Source of the DNA: Roseibium porphyridii
Lineage (GTDB): Bacteria > Pseudomonadota > Alphaproteobacteria > Rhizobiales > Stappiaceae
NCBI RefSeq assembly: GCF_026191725.2
Contig: NZ_CP120863.1
Coordinates: forward strand, 3,638,001 to 3,702,000
DNA: 64,000 nucleotides
Reading direction: 5' to 3'
Below the pieces are notes generated by a model that worked only from the letters and a program-made list of their open reading frames with translations, was not told the DNA's origin and did not search any database. Every line of letters starts with the position of its first letter. The first letter of the stretch is position 1. This document shows, in pieces, positions 26,936 to 35,219 of this stretch. Both the position numbers and the translations under genes were made by a program.

Positions 26936-28678
26936 CTAGATACCAAGCTTGCGCCCTAGCCAGGATGAATGCCGTTTAACTGCCGTTACAATAAGATGGC
27001 GACGATCTTGCCGTTGTTCGGAGAGCCTTGATATCAGATATTCTGGCGTACAGGGCAGTAGCGACACTGGGTCGATTGTTCGCGAGTAACGCACGATCGC
27101 CAAATAAACCAATTCGGGCATGGAGCGGCCCCGACCACGTCCCTCAATTTTCGTCAGATCTTTGGTAAGGCCCCATCCTGCATAAAAAGGTGCCCCGTGT
27201 ACGGTCACTTCCTTGTCTCGTAACAACGCTTCGAAACCAGAAAGGGAGGAGAACGTTTCCAAGGCCTCGACTGCTTCTATGAGATCAACAATGTTGGCAT
27301 CTTCAGCAATTACGTCGGCATATTGAAGTGCAACGTTCCTTGGAACACGCCCTTTTCGAAGTCCTGTTTCCACATCCGGATGTGGCTTGAAGACGAGAAA
27401 GGCGTCAGGATTGCGTTCTCGCGTGAGTTTTAGCAAATCCAGATTGACATTTGGCGTTGTGGCACAATCGATCGTTGCGGACAAGGATTTACGGATTGCG
27501 GCATCATCAGCGACCTGACCAGGGACCAGAATTGTCTTCCGATCCTCTGGAAACTTGAATTGTTTGGACTTTCCGAAGTTATATTTCGACACACGGGCAG
27601 TCTTGATCAAAGAAACCAGATCACGGCCGCGTGCCACTTCGGTTGCGGTTAGATCTTCGTTTCTCAGTAGAGCCTCAAGACGGCTTGGTCGTGACGGATC
27701 ATAGTAGATCCCAAGGTCATCAACTGCCAACATAGCACCTCGGGCAAGTCCCGCCCCTAGGCCTACAGACCTCAGAAAACCATCCTCAATCCTCGAAAGT
27801 GGGATGTTTTTTTTCTCGCAATCGACCTCAAACCCTTTGTCAGTTCTGCCCGCCCAAGACACGATTTCTCCCCCATTAGCCTCAGCTGCGGAAATCGCCT
27901 CTTCTTTGGTTTCGTGGAACTCTACCGGGCCGCCTTTACCGGAAAAAGTAGCGGCAATTGAGGGATGGTTCCAATATTGCGCACCAAAGGCATGAACCGG
28001 TTTCTCGTTTTTTTGCCAGTTAGCTTGGACCAAGGCAAAAATCTCGAAAGCTTCACGAGACGATAGGAGTGCCCCAGAATAAGGCGAGTACCAGGCCGTG
28101 TGGCGGAGAAGGATCCAGTTCAGGACTTTGTCCAACTGCGTCGCCTCTGTCAGACAAGCGCTTTTTAGAGCATTCCAAAAGCCATTTCGGTCAACCGAAT
28201 CTGAGCGATCTGAGAGAATATTTTCACAATCAACGCATTCGCTTTCGGCTACAGCGGTTTCACCGGCCAGTTCGCAGGCCAAGCCACTCGTGCGCCAACT
28301 CCCAACGAACTCAAATGATGTTTCATTTTCCCGGAGCCCGGCGGAACACATTTTTACGAGGCCGAGAGCAATCTTGGAAAAAACATCATCTTCCAGAAGC
28401 CAGGAGCTCTCGATTGGCAAGACAATTAAACTGCCAGGCACTCTCTTTGCGTTTAGTGGCGCAGGACCTGCCAAGACAAGGGCGTGAGACGCACTTGCAT
28501 ATTGCTCTTTAAAACTATTTTTCATCAGAGACTTCGTCGACATCGCACAGACTGGATTGTTCAGGTCCGCCCCCTGCAAAAAACCAGCACCCATGGCCGT
28601 TAATAGCTTGGGTTTGATGTCCAGCAAGTCTGGTGCCACCACCAGCCTCTTTCGTTTTCTCGATGGAAGCCAATTCAT
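26936..28678 (-). CDS. rkpJ: KpsC/RkpJ-like capsule polysaccharide protein, single module
   Basis: A protein of 580 residues. The second half carries the KpsC signature segments: LSRIEDGFLRSVGLGAG, LGIYYDPSRPSRLEALL, ILVPGQVADDAAI, VFKPHPDVETGLRKG and VTVHGAPFYAGWGLTKD. KpsC proteins of group 2 capsules are Kdo transferases that build the linker between lipid and capsule chain and contain two such modules in about 675 residues. Only one copy of each motif is visible here; the first 250 residues do not show them. RkpJ of Sinorhizobium is the closest named relative. The start is ATG at 28678 in a TGATG overlap with the preceding KpsS-like gene; GTG at 28681 is the alternative. Confidence 0.8.
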   Translation of the reverse strand: MNWLPSRKRKRLVVAPDLLDIKPKLLTAMGAGFLQGADLNNPVCAMSTKSLMKNSFKEQYASASHALVLAGPAPLNAKRVPGSLIVLPIESSWLLEDDVFSKIALGLVKMCSAGLRENETSFEFVGSWRTSGLACELAGETAVAESECVDCENILSDRSDSVDRNGFWNALKSACLTEATQLDKVLNWILLRHTAWYSPYSGALLSSREAFEIFALVQANWQKNEKPVHAFGAQYWNHPSIAATFSGKGGPVEFHETKEEAISAAEANGGEIVSWAGRTDKGFEVDCEKKNIPLSRIEDGFLRSVGLGAGLARGAMLAVDDLGIYYDPSRPSRLEALLRNEDLTATEVARGRDLVSLIKTARVSKYNFGKSKQFKFPEDRKTILVPGQVADDAAIRKSLSATIDCATTPNVNLDLLKLTRERNPDAFLVFKPHPDVETGLRKGRVPRNVALQYADVIAEDANIVDLIEAVEALETFSSLSGFEALLRDKEVTVHGAPFYAGWGLTKDLTKIEGRGRGRSMPELVYLAIVRYSRTIDPVSLLPCTPEYLISRLSEQRQDRRHLIVTAVKRHSSWLGRKLGI

Positions 28679-30000
28679 CACAAGGGTACTCCGAGCTCTC
28701 GTGCTCTTGTGAGTCTCGGCGGAGGATCAACAAATGCGCCTAGCGGATTTATTGTTCTATCTGCGATATGATTGGCAAGATTTTCTGCTGCAATTCGCGT
28801 TCCTTTGCGATTGTGTATCGATCCGCGAATTTGTGTTGTTGCGGCGAGTGCCCGGATGTAACAGCCCAAAAGTTCCAGATCAGGTTTCTGCGGTGATTGC
28901 CAGAAACTTTCTAGGTCTCCCTGATGCGTCAATCCCTCAATATCATAATGTGCCGGCACCAGCGTTTTAACCGGTAGACCTGCCTGTAAAGCTTCCACAC
29001 CGGCAGTCGAATTTAATGTCACGACGCCTCTCGCCGCGTCGAAAAGATCGGACAAACGCCCGCCATCGAGGAATAATAGCCTTTTTGACAGGCCATGTTG
29101 ATGAGCAAGCGACAAACTCGCTTCTCGCCAGTTTTCAAATCCGACATCGAGCGGGTGGGTTTTCAAAACGAGACAGTCATCTTGAGGGCCATTCTTTGCA
29201 AACGACCTGAAAACAACATCAATAACTTCAGCAAAGCTATCGTAAGGTGAGTGCCTTCGAAGCTGAAAGTCCCCTTCCAACTGCAAGGGCAGCAAGAAAA
29301 ATGGTTTTCCCGACTTTTTAAGGGTGCCAACATCACGCTGTACAACCCTGTCACGTTTGCCTTGTGAAATCAGGCGCAATGCACCTCTCAAATACTCTGA
29401 TACAGGCGGATAGATCGTATGCCGTTGGTAGTTCGGGTAGAGAACCTTCAGGAAGACATTGATCAAGTTGTAAGTCACATCAGGTGCAGTCTGCAGCCAG
29501 AATGAACTTGGATAAAGAGGGCTCAAATCCACATCGCCTGCCCTCTTCGCAATTTCACGAATCTCGTCAGCGTTTACTGGAAAGTGGCTTAAGGTCGAAA
29601 GACCGTTCCGTTCCAGTGTCATCCAACCAGGGCGTAGCGCTCCCAGCTCAGTTACGGCAACGAAGACTTCGGTTTTCAATGCTGCTTCGATCGCAAGTCG
29701 ATGATAGAGGCGCTGATCACCGTGAAGTACAAGATCAGTTATCTGGTTTTTGCTTAAGAACTCGGCGATGAACTCCGGCCAATGTCGTTCGTCGCTCTTA
29801 TAGCTTGTGCATCCCTCACCGTGCCAGTGAAGCCAATCACCCGCACAAAAGTTCAGTCTATGAACCCGGTACCCCTTTTGCCTTAAGATGTCGCCTGCCT
29901 GTCGGTAGAATGGCGACAAAGGTCCTTGTAGAAAAAGGATAGCTCTTTCGGACACCAAAAGAGGCGTGTCGCAGTGAGGGTCGTTAGCCTCGCCAGACAT
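28678..30000 (-). CDS. KpsS-like capsule polysaccharide protein (second copy)
   Basis: A protein of 440 residues related to KpsS/WcbO, the enzymes that add the first Kdo to the lipid anchor of group 2 capsules. Seen motifs: AILFLQGPLSPFYRQAGDIL at the start, RPGWMTLERNGLS, PLQLEGDFQLRRHSPY, CLVLKTHPLDVGFENW, LLFLDGGRLSDLFDAARGVVTLNSTAGVEAL, PAHYDIEGLTHQG. It overlaps the upstream KpsS-like gene by 17 bases and the downstream KpsC-like gene by a stop/start overlap, so translation is probably coupled. It is clearly a paralogue of its neighbour but well diverged, so the two may have different acceptors. Confidence 0.82.
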   Translation of the reverse strand: MSGEANDPHCDTPLLVSERAILFLQGPLSPFYRQAGDILRQKGYRVHRLNFCAGDWLHWHGEGCTSYKSDERHWPEFIAEFLSKNQITDLVLHGDQRLYHRLAIEAALKTEVFVAVTELGALRPGWMTLERNGLSTLSHFPVNADEIREIAKRAGDVDLSPLYPSSFWLQTAPDVTYNLINVFLKVLYPNYQRHTIYPPVSEYLRGALRLISQGKRDRVVQRDVGTLKKSGKPFFLLPLQLEGDFQLRRHSPYDSFAEVIDVVFRSFAKNGPQDDCLVLKTHPLDVGFENWREASLSLAHQHGLSKRLLFLDGGRLSDLFDAARGVVTLNSTAGVEALQAGLPVKTLVPAHYDIEGLTHQGDLESFWQSPQKPDLELLGCYIRALAATTQIRGSIHNRKGTRIAAENLANHIADRTINPLGAFVDPPPRLTRARELGVPL

Positions 30001-31333
30001 GAGACCAGCGTTCCGTGCGGCCGCGCGTTTTCAATTGCTCGGCAAATGTCGTCGCAATTCCCCGCGCTCGAGCTTTTTTTAGGCGTGGCGGGATTTGACA
30101 AAGAGCATCCGGCAAATTGACAGTACCAGCAATCATCCGCTGCGCCATCAGTTCTGCTGCGGCTTCTCGACCTTCCTTAGTGTAAAAACACCCCTTGACC
30201 TGAATGCTTGCCGCCAGCAAGCGCTCCAGCGCATCTCTGAGCTCAACGTCTGGTTCACTTCCTTCACGCCAGAATTCATCCAGTGATTTCTGACAGGTCA
30301 ATCCGTCGATATCGTAAAGCGCAATGCCGAGAACTTTTGTTGGGCAGCCTACACGAAGCGAATGCAGCCCTGTTGTACTGTTGATGGTCAGTGCGCCACT
30401 TGCGTGTTTGAGCAGTTGGTCAAGATTACCACCATCGACCAACAGAACTCTCTTCTTTACTCCATACTCTTTCGAAATGGACTTCAAAATGCGAGACCAG
30501 GGCTCAATTCCGTTGTCGAGTGGATGTACTTTGAAAACAAGACGTGCAGCAGACGGCGCATGTTGAGAAAATGAATGAATGACTTCTTCCGCTGCCTCAG
30601 CAATGTGATCATACTGTGAATTGAATCGAAGCTGGTAATCGCTTTGAAGCTGTAAAGGAAATACGTAGTAAGGCAGCCCGGTTGCAATGATGTCGTCGAT
30701 GACGTGCAAGGCACGTCGGTTTCGACTTTTGGCAAAGGTAAAGCGAGGAATATTGCTCAGGTAGTCAAGCAAGGGATGATACAGTTTATCGCGTACATAT
30801 CCTGGATAAGCCAAAGCAAATATCACATTGGCCATGTTGTACGTCACTTCGTTCACGGCTTCATTGATAAACGGGTATTTGTATCGCGCCTCGCGATCGA
30901 CATCAGGTAGCGTTTCAGCTGCTTCTTTGATGTGACCAGCATCTTCCGGGAAACGGGAATGCGCCGACATGCCGACATGTTCAAGCGTAATCCAGTCTGG
31001 CCGCAGATAGCCGTTTTCAAATGTCATACAGCATATACCAAGTTCATCGCCAATCTCGGCTGCAGCGACGTGATAAGGAACCCTGTCGGCATAGTAGACG
31101 ATGTGAGTGACCTGGTTCTCCAGACAAAAGGCTCTGAGCCAGTCGGGCCAATTCTCCAGGCTTCCACGGTAGGAGGTACATCTTCGATCGTGCCAACCAA
31201 GCCAATCGCCTGCAGATAAGTTCACGCGAAGCGTTTTCACGTCGCGTTTCTCCAGGCTGTCCGCAATTGTGCGGGCAAACACTCCTGGAGGTCCCTGCAA
31301 AAAGAGAACGACCTTGCAGCTGACTGAACTCAT
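29984..31333 (-). CDS. KpsS-like capsule polysaccharide protein (first copy)
   Basis: A protein of 449 residues with the same motif series as its neighbour: VVLFLQGPPGVFARTIADSL, RPDWITLEHVGMSAHSRFP, PLQLQSDYQLRFNSQYD, LVFKVHPLDNGIEPW, VDGGNLDQLLKHASGALTINSTTGLHSL, ALYDIDGLTCQ. KpsS-type proteins act at the inner membrane on the capsule linker. The frame begins with a TTG at 31345, but an ATG at 31333 gives the same protein less four residues and is preferred. Two KpsS-like genes side by side are unusual, as group 2 loci generally have one. The C-terminal 40 residues extend past the partner protein and are strongly basic. Confidence 0.82.
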   Translation of the reverse strand: MSSVSCKVVLFLQGPPGVFARTIADSLEKRDVKTLRVNLSAGDWLGWHDRRCTSYRGSLENWPDWLRAFCLENQVTHIVYYADRVPYHVAAAEIGDELGICCMTFENGYLRPDWITLEHVGMSAHSRFPEDAGHIKEAAETLPDVDREARYKYPFINEAVNEVTYNMANVIFALAYPGYVRDKLYHPLLDYLSNIPRFTFAKSRNRRALHVIDDIIATGLPYYVFPLQLQSDYQLRFNSQYDHIAEAAEEVIHSFSQHAPSAARLVFKVHPLDNGIEPWSRILKSISKEYGVKKRVLLVDGGNLDQLLKHASGALTINSTTGLHSLRVGCPTKVLGIALYDIDGLTCQKSLDEFWREGSEPDVELRDALERLLAASIQVKGCFYTKEGREAAAELMAQRMIAGTVNLPDALCQIPPRLKKARARGIATTFAEQLKTRGRTERWSHVWRG

Positions 31334-31407
31334 ATGTTGTGCCAACCTGCTGGCAATGACGGTTCAGCCAACTTTCTGAACGGTCATCATATTATAGCCC
31401 ACGACTG

Positions 31408-32538
31408 TTAATCGGTGATACCCTGAACCACCGTGTAGTTACTTAGCAAGGGCGCAATAATTTGCAGGAATTTGCCAAGTTCTGCCGTTGGATGGTTCGC
31501 GATATAAAGAATATCTTTATCTCGCATTTCAAAGTGCTGAGTCATGAAGAACCCTTTTGGATCGCGCAAGCCCACTTTGTACACCAGCGGAGCCGTCTTT
31601 TTACCGGCCAGTTTGTCAGCGAGCTCCGGCCTAAGCTGACGAACCAAAGCAGCGTCTTCGTACCTGAACAAGAACACACCATTAGCGTCGGCTCGCGAAT
31701 CACTCAGGCCACCAACGGTCGCCAAGGCTTCGGCCATTGACACGCTCTTTGTGCGGAAAGGGACTAACTCATTGCTTTTTACAGCACCAAATGCGGAAAA
31801 GGTCCTCGGTCGATGCGATAACAATATGTTGTCACTCGGAGAAATATATACATTGTTCTCTGGGTATTCGATTAAGTCTTCCAAGCGCGTTGTCCCAGCC
31901 CTATTGCCTCGCTTTAGCGTAACAACGGTTTCATATGTCGCCTCGCGAGCACCACCAGCCTGCGCAACGAGATCAAGCAACCGCGTATTGCGCAATGGAA
32001 GCGGGTAGACACCCGGTTTCATGACATCACCAACAACAACGGCCGTAGAACTAAGCTTGTCTTTCAGAGAAATCAGAACCTGCGGCTCCACAGCCTTGCC
32101 GACAAGTTTCTTCTGAACCGATTGGCGAAGACCTTCGATACTCAGTCCGGCCGCACGCACCCTCCCGGCGTAAGGCACGAAGATAAAGCCGTTCTCATCG
32201 ACGACCGATGGAATTTGGCTGGAGCCGCTATCGCCGCTGGAAAACAGACCATCCGGTGACGCTTCCCATATTGTCACAACAAGCGTATCGCCAACACCCA
32301 AGAGAGTTGGTGACCCGCCGCGTCCAACACCACGGAATTGGTTGGCAAAAGCCAGAGGGCGATACGCCCGGATCGCCTCAATGTTGACCGGATCGATCAC
32401 AACGACGGTGAAATCACCGGCTTCGGCGCTCGATTCAACATCCTGGGAAGTAATGTTAATGGCAGCCGGCCCATCGCCGGGCAGTGCGGAACACCCGAAC
32501 AAAGCCGCCGCAGCTACCAAAACAGAAATAAAACGCAT
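31408..32538 (-). CDS. Polysaccharide export lipoprotein (KpsD/Wza family)
   Basis: A protein of 376 residues. Starting at the ATG at 32538 gives a lipoprotein signal peptide (MRFISVLVAAAALFGCSAL) with lipobox Cys at residue 16; the frame continues upstream but without a sensible leader. The polysaccharide-export domain follows (LLGVGDTLVVTIWEASPDGLF, IFVPYAGRVRAAGLSIEGL) and then repeated SLBB beta-grasp segments (VVVGDVMKPGVYPLPLRNTRLLDLVAQAGG; SAFGAVKSNELVPF). Such proteins form the outer-membrane channel for capsule export. It is first in the minus-strand operon, which continues with both KpsS-like genes. Confidence 0.88.
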   Translation of the reverse strand: MRFISVLVAAAALFGCSALPGDGPAAINITSQDVESSAEAGDFTVVVIDPVNIEAIRAYRPLAFANQFRGVGRGGSPTLLGVGDTLVVTIWEASPDGLFSSGDSGSSQIPSVVDENGFIFVPYAGRVRAAGLSIEGLRQSVQKKLVGKAVEPQVLISLKDKLSSTAVVVGDVMKPGVYPLPLRNTRLLDLVAQAGGAREATYETVVTLKRGNRAGTTRLEDLIEYPENNVYISPSDNILLSHRPRTFSAFGAVKSNELVPFRTKSVSMAEALATVGGLSDSRADANGVFLFRYEDAALVRQLRPELADKLAGKKTAPLVYKVGLRDPKGFFMTQHFEMRDKDILYIANHPTAELGKFLQIIAPLLSNYTVVQGITD

Positions 32539-32772
32539 TAGAACCCGATCCACCCATTGGTTGTCAGTCTGGTAGCATTCCCTGTCGGGGTTGTCCAAGA
32601 CACAACGGCCCTTTCCCCCGGAGAAACATCCCATCTGTGACTTTGCTGTAACAGTAGACCGTTTTTCCTAGTGAATTGATTAATTTCTGATTTATCGTCT
32701 TCAGTTCTTAGCGCCAAGGCCATTAGTGTCCTGGTTGAGTCCGGCAGAATTATGCTCGTATCGGAGTCTTCG

Positions 32773-33957
32773 ATGACAACAATTGACAAAACTCAAGTCG
32801 GAAGATCGGTACAGCACCAATCCGCAGAATTGACAGCCTGGCTGAATAATCGTGCACTGCCGATGTGGACAGCTCTCGGTGCCGATATTGACAAAGGCGA
32901 GTGTTACGAGTCGATCGATCTGGCAACACAGAAACCCCTGTTTGCAGCCAGGCGGGCCAGAGTTGTTCCAAGACAGATCTACTCTTTCCTGGAAGGGGCG
33001 AAGCTTGGTTGGTCCGGCCCAGCCGAAGCCCTCACCAAGGGTCTATATAAATGGTTCCTTGACGCATATCATTCGAACGAGGGCTACTTCATCTCGTCGG
33101 TTGATGTCGAAAACCGGGTAACGGATCAAACGTTCGATCTCTATAATCAGGCCTTTGCCCTGTTTGCATTCGCGCAAATCGCAGGCAATATCTCTGACTT
33201 GCAGTCAGACGCCGAAGAGCATGCATCCGATTTATTGAACTATCTGACTGAAAACTATCGCAATCCACATGGCGGGTTTCGAGAAGCCAATCCCGACAAA
33301 CTGCCTCTTCGCTCAAACCCGCACATGCACATGTTTGAAGCATGCCTGGCCTGGGAAACCATTTCCGCTGATCCTGCATGGCGGGAACTTTCTGACGAAA
33401 TCGCCGAACTGGCACTGAACCGCTTTATCGATCCCGTCACCGGAGGATTGCGAGAGTTTTTTGAGATGGATTGGTCTCCATTCAGCGAAGATTTGGGCCG
33501 CGTTATGGAACCGGGACACCAGTTTGAATGGGCCTGGCTTTTGACACGATGGGGCCAATCTCGCAGCGACGCTGGTGCATTGATAGCCGCAAGGCGCCTT
33601 TATGATATTGCCTGGACGTATGGAATCGACGAGTCACGTGGTGTCACGTTCATGGCAATGAATGACGATTTCAGTGTTCGCAACCCGATCGCGCGACTGT
33701 GGGGTCAGACCGAATGGTTAAAGGCTGCTATTGCTCTTGCGGAAATTTCCAACGGACCGGAGCGCGACGCCTATCTGTCAGACATACCGGATGCTGCAAA
33801 CGCGATGCGAAAGTTCTTCGAATCGGCGCCTGAAGGCCTTTGGCGGGACAAGATGAGTCCAGACGGAGAGTTTGAAGACGAGCCGGCACCGGCCAGCTCC
33901 TTATACCACATTGTCTGCGCCATTTCCGAACTGAACAGGTTTGCAGCTGGTAAATAG
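32773..33957 (+). CDS. N-acylglucosamine 2-epimerase / mannose-6-phosphate isomerase-like protein
   Basis: A protein of 394 residues of the AGE family, an (alpha/alpha)6 barrel that isomerises or epimerises sugars. Typical segments are RQIYSFLEGAKLGW, DLYNQAFALFAFAQ, RSNPHMHMFEACLAW, MEPGHQFEWAWLL (His in the active site) and RLWGQTEWLKAAIAL. The ATG at 32773 has CGGAG seven bases upstream; the frame also reaches an ATG at 32752. The reaction could be mannose/fructose-type isomerisation (with or without phosphate) or epimerisation of an amino sugar. Its position divergent from the capsule export gene suggests it supplies a sugar for the polysaccharide, but this is inference. Confidence 0.8.
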   Translation: MTTIDKTQVGRSVQHQSAELTAWLNNRALPMWTALGADIDKGECYESIDLATQKPLFAARRARVVPRQIYSFLEGAKLGWSGPAEALTKGLYKWFLDAYHSNEGYFISSVDVENRVTDQTFDLYNQAFALFAFAQIAGNISDLQSDAEEHASDLLNYLTENYRNPHGGFREANPDKLPLRSNPHMHMFEACLAWETISADPAWRELSDEIAELALNRFIDPVTGGLREFFEMDWSPFSEDLGRVMEPGHQFEWAWLLTRWGQSRSDAGALIAARRLYDIAWTYGIDESRGVTFMAMNDDFSVRNPIARLWGQTEWLKAAIALAEISNGPERDAYLSDIPDAANAMRKFFESAPEGLWRDKMSPDGEFEDEPAPASSLYHIVCAISELNRFAAGK

Positions 33958-34093
33958 TGCTTATCAACAAGCGTGCATTTCGTGGCGCAACCAGCAAAGG
34001 AAAAGACGCAAACCGTCTTTTGGAAACTTGATTGCGGTTCTATAGGTTCCTCTGAAATCGGATGTTGCAATTGCAGATGTATGAGGAGGCTGA

Positions 34094-35005
34094 ATGCCCC
34101 AGGCGCAGATAATTGACGGCAAGGAAATCGCAAATTCAGTACGCGATGATATCACTCATCGCGCAGCGCAGTTGTTGGAAGCGACTGGAAAACGGCCGGG
34201 ACTGGCGGTTGTTCTTGTTGGTGAAGACCCGGCAAGCCAAGTCTACGTCCGAAACAAAGATCGAGCGGCAGAAGCTTGCGGCTTTCATTCCGTGAAACAC
34301 ACACTCGCGGCGGACACGAGCGAAGCGGACGTGCTCGCTCTGGTGTCGCAGTTAAATGAAGACGAGGAGATTCACGGCATTCTGGTACAATTGCCGCTGC
34401 CCGGTCACATTGACGAAAGCAAGGTCCTTCGCCTGATTCGCCCTGAAAAGGATGTCGACGGTTTTCATCCGGTAAATGTCGGCCTTTTGACGGCCGGAGA
34501 ACGTGCCAGCGCGCTTGTCCCCTGCACACCGGCAGGCAGTCTCGTGCTTCTGAAACGGACATTGGGCGACACTTTGTCTGGACTGAACGCGGTCGTCGTC
34601 GGTCGTTCCAATATTGTCGGCAAACCAATGGCCAGCCTGCTGCTCCAAGAAAGTTGCACGGTCACCATCGCTCACAGCCGAACCAAGGATCTCCCAGCGA
34701 TTGTTAAGGCGGCTGACATTGTTGTTGCGGCAGTCGGGAGACCTGAAATGGTCAAAGGTGACTGGATCAAGCCTGGCGCTACCGTCATCGATGTTGGCAT
34801 AAATCGTATTCCGGCCCCCGAAAAGGGCGAGGGAAAGACACGACTTGTTGGGGATGTCGCCTTCGATCAGGCTGTCGATCATGTCGGCGCAATCACACCT
34901 GTGCCAGGTGGCGTTGGTCCCATGACAATTGCCATGCTCATGGCCAATACTTTGACCGCTGCTCGACGTTTGATGAATTTGCCAGAAGATCAAGCACTGT
35001 TCTGA
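34094..35005 (+). CDS. folD: Bifunctional methylenetetrahydrofolate dehydrogenase/cyclohydrolase
   Basis: A protein of 303 residues matching FolD, which turns 5,10-methylene-THF to 10-formyl-THF in the cytoplasm. Signature segments are present: [13 protein letters not shown] (with the catalytic Lys of the YxxxK pair), [24 protein letters not shown], the NADP-binding [14 protein letters not shown], and [15 protein letters not shown]. The ATG has GGAGG six bases upstream (GAGGAGGCTGA). It is a single gene. Confidence 0.95.
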   Translation: MPQAQIIDGKEIANSVRDDITHRAAQLLEATGKRPGLAVVLVGEDPASQVYVRNKDRAAEACGFHSVKHTLAADTSEADVLALVSQLNEDEEIHGILVQLPLPGHIDESKVLRLIRPEKDVDGFHPVNVGLLTAGERASALVPCTPAGSLVLLKRTLGDTLSGLNAVVVGRSNIVGKPMASLLLQESCTVTIAHSRTKDLPAIVKAADIVVAAVGRPEMVKGDWIKPGATVIDVGINRIPAPEKGEGKTRLVGDVAFDQAVDHVGAITPVPGGVGPMTIAMLMANTLTAARRLMNLPEDQALF

Positions 35006-35219
35006 CAACCATTGGAGTATTTGACACCCAATTCAGGTGATCAAGCTCTTGAGGACCCTTCACTCTTGCGTTGATACCTGCGCCATGGTCTATCGTGTTT
35101 GTATTACTTTAACCATGGCTCCTTAACGTGGGTGACGTAGGGGCTGCATCAGCAGCTGGTTGAATTGCACAAGAGTGTTTCTTTGCAAGAAGCCATGCCA
35201 ATCCGACAGGCGGCAGTAA

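Noticed and set aside
34356..35008. Minus-strand open frame opposite folD
   Set aside because: It is antisense to a clear folD gene and shows no family motif or ribosome site.
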